A stretch of 33,109 nucleotides of DNA from JANXQG01 sp037147235 (lineage in GTDB: Bacteria > Planctomycetota > Planctomycetia > Pirellulales > Thermoguttaceae). Position 1 is the stretch's first letter. Each line of letters opens with the position of its first letter. A program made the position numbers and the translations under genes. The notes under the pieces were generated by a model. It worked only from the letters and a program-made list of their open reading frames with translations. It searched no databases and was not told the DNA's origin. Below are positions 31,488-33,109 of the stretch, in pieces. The stretch is from contig JBAWVO010000035.1 in NCBI GenBank assembly GCA_037147235.1, forward strand, positions 1-33,109, read 5' to 3'.

Positions 31488-33056
31488 ATGCCGCTTACGG
31501 GGCAAGTTGTCACCATCATCATCATCTTTACGGCTGTTGCAGCCTTCGGGATGGCTTTCGTTCTGATCAAGATATTCGATCGCCTGCGGCGGAAGGACGC
31601 CGAACACGAGGCTGCCGAGATCGTCGCCAAGGCCAAGCAGGATGCCGATAACGGCCGTCGCGAGGGCGAACTGCAAATCAAGGAGTTGGTGCTCAAGCAG
31701 CAGGGAGAAAGCGAAAAGGAGCTGCGTAAGATCCGGGGCGAACTCCACGAACGCGAACGCATCCTCGATAAACGCCAGGATGCCCTGGAAGAGCAGGCCG
31801 AACAGCTTCGCAAGCAAGAAAAAATCGTCGAGGCCACCCAGCGCAAGCTCACCGAGAAGATCCAGGAAACCAACCATCGTAAAGACGAACTGTCAAAAAT
31901 TTACGACTTGCAACGGCAGACACTTCACGAGCTGAGCGGTCTGAGCAAGGCCGAGGCCACGCGGCGATTGTTGGAAATCCTCGACGCGCAACTCCAGCAA
32001 GAGACCGGGGCCGTGATCCTTCGCCATGACAAGAAGTTGGCCGAGACCTGTGAGCAGAAGTCTCGCGAAATCATCATCATGTCGCTCCAGCGTTATGCGG
32101 CCGCCCATACCTCCGAGTCGACGACCAGCACGGTCGGTATTCCCAACGACGAAATGAAGGGGCGAATCATCGGCCGCGAAGGTCGCAACATCCGCGCCTT
32201 TGAAAAGGCAACCGGCGTCGACGTGATCATCGACGACACGCCGGGCGTGGTCATCGTCAGCGGCTTTGACATGGTCCGCCGGGAAGTCGCCCGACTGGCC
32301 CTGAACAAGCTCATCGAGGATGGCCGCATTCACCCGGCGCGGATCGAGGAGATTGTCATCGCAACTCAAAAGGAGTTGGAAAAGCACGTCCTGAAGCTTG
32401 GTGAAGATGCCTGCCAAGAACTGGGCATCCACGGCTTGCATGAACGGCTGATCGACCTCTTGGGCCGGTTGCACTTCCGCACCAGCTACAGCCAGAACGT
32501 GCTGCGGCACAGCATTGAAGTGGCATTCATCGCCGGCATGATGGCCGAGGAAGTCGGCCTGGACGGTGCCTTGGCTCGACGTTGCGGCCTGCTGCACGAT
32601 ATTGGCAAGGCGGCCGACCACGAGGCCGAGGGCGGTCACCCCAAGATCGGTGCCGACTTGTTGAAACGCTACGGCGAGCGGCCCGAAGTGGTCCATGCCG
32701 CTTGCAGTCATCACGACGACCTGCGGATATGCAATCCTTATACCGTACTCGTGGCTGCGGCCGACGCTTGCAGTGCTGCACGGCCTGGTGCTCGCCGCGA
32801 GAGTCTCGAGCGTTACGTCAAACGGATGGAAGAACTCGAGCGGATCGCCGGCAGCTTCAATGGTGTCGAGCAGGCTTATGCCATTCAGGCCGGCCGTGAA
32901 CTCCGCGTGTTGGTCAATTCCAGGGAAACGACCGACGAAGTCGCTGCCAAAATCTGCCATGACATCGTTCAGGCATTCGAGAAGCAACTGACATACCCGG
33001 GGGAGATTAAGGTCACCGTTGTGCGCGAGAGCAGGCACGTTGAAGTGGCTAGGTAA
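31488..33056 (+). CDS. rny: Ribonuclease Y
   Basis: 522-aa membrane-anchored endoribonuclease that starts mRNA decay. N-terminal transmembrane helix about residues 7-29 (VVTIIIIFTAVAAFGMAFVLI). A long charged coiled coil follows (about 35-150, EHEAAEIVAKAKQDADNGRREG...). The KH domain has GRIIGREGRNIRAFE (225-239). The HD domain has HD at 370-371 (LLHDIGKAADHE) and HSIEVAFIAG and SHHDDL as further metal-binding segments. The C-terminal domain ends with VTVVRESRHVEVAR. The length is standard (about 520). ATG start with GAGAGG about 9 nt upstream. The TAA stop is directly followed by the heptamer array. Confidence 0.96.
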   Translation: MPLTGQVVTIIIIFTAVAAFGMAFVLIKIFDRLRRKDAEHEAAEIVAKAKQDADNGRREGELQIKELVLKQQGESEKELRKIRGELHERERILDKRQDALEEQAEQLRKQEKIVEATQRKLTEKIQETNHRKDELSKIYDLQRQTLHELSGLSKAEATRRLLEILDAQLQQETGAVILRHDKKLAETCEQKSREIIIMSLQRYAAAHTSESTTSTVGIPNDEMKGRIIGREGRNIRAFEKATGVDVIIDDTPGVVIVSGFDMVRREVARLALNKLIEDGRIHPARIEEIVIATQKELEKHVLKLGEDACQELGIHGLHERLIDLLGRLHFRTSYSQNVLRHSIEVAFIAGMMAEEVGLDGALARRCGLLHDIGKAADHEAEGGHPKIGADLLKRYGERPEVVHAACSHHDDLRICNPYTVLVAAADACSAARPGARRESLERYVKRMEELERIAGSFNGVEQAYAIQAGRELRVLVNSRETTDEVAAKICHDIVQAFEKQLTYPGEIKVTVVRESRHVEVAR

Positions 33057-33109
33057 ATGACGAATGACGAATGACGAATGACGAATGACGAATGACGAAT
33101 GACGAATGA
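33057..33109. repeat. ATGACGA heptamer array (cut by the window end)
   Basis: Seven perfect ATGACGA units plus four bases, starting at the first base after the rny stop TAA. The true length is unknown because the window ends inside the array. Confidence 0.9.

Overview
The window looks like a piece of a planctomycete chromosome, most plausibly Pirellulales. This is inferred from the style of the Planctomycetes-type integrase, the moderately GC-rich DNA, the very high load of short palindromic and heptamer repeats between genes, and the housekeeping protein sequences. No taxonomic search was possible.

Layout. Positions 1-2656 hold an unknown gene and a tyrosine recombinase lying against the 3' end of a tRNA-Arg(ACG), which is the arrangement of one end of an integrated element. 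Positions 2934-6044 hold small core genes: an FmdB-type zinc ribbon, NAD(P)H-hydrate epimerase, an exported PDZ protein and a GNAT acetyltransferase. Positions 6322-8131 are dnaA with a good sigma70-type promoter, convergent with selA-selB (selenocysteine insertion). A minus-strand block of core information-processing and cofactor genes follows (8189-19225): selB, selA, ftsY, nusB, ribH, rho, coaE, polA. Several of these are coupled by 4-nt overlaps (selA/selB, polA/coaE).

Positions 19522-27896 are a type I restriction-modification locus transcribed on the minus strand: hsdM, a 113-aa SH3/KOW-like gene, a 42-codon duplicate of the hsdM tail, hsdS, a 640-bp repeat-rich gap, then hsdR. The hsdR frame is the main discovery candidate. 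It carries about 417 extra codons between its nuclease and helicase parts. These consist of seven 51-bp palindromic REP units, a complete REP-associated transposase (RAYT, HUH/Y1 type) and five more REP units, all in the hsdR reading frame with no stop. A second, independent in-frame REP lies near the C-terminal part.

Positions 27897-33109 hold a palindrome cluster, a 70-bp tandem repeat, a secreted proline/glycine-rich protein, surE coupled to a lipoprotein gene, and rny (RNase Y), ending in an ATGACGA heptamer array cut by the window edge.

A theme across the window is that short palindromic or heptamer repeats repeatedly sit exactly at gene ends. They supply or abut the stop codons of nnrE, ribH, nusB, hsdR, rny and the 28587-29177 gene. 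They replace the expected ribosome-binding region of ftsY and nnrE, and they enter coding sequence in frame (hsdR twice, polA once).
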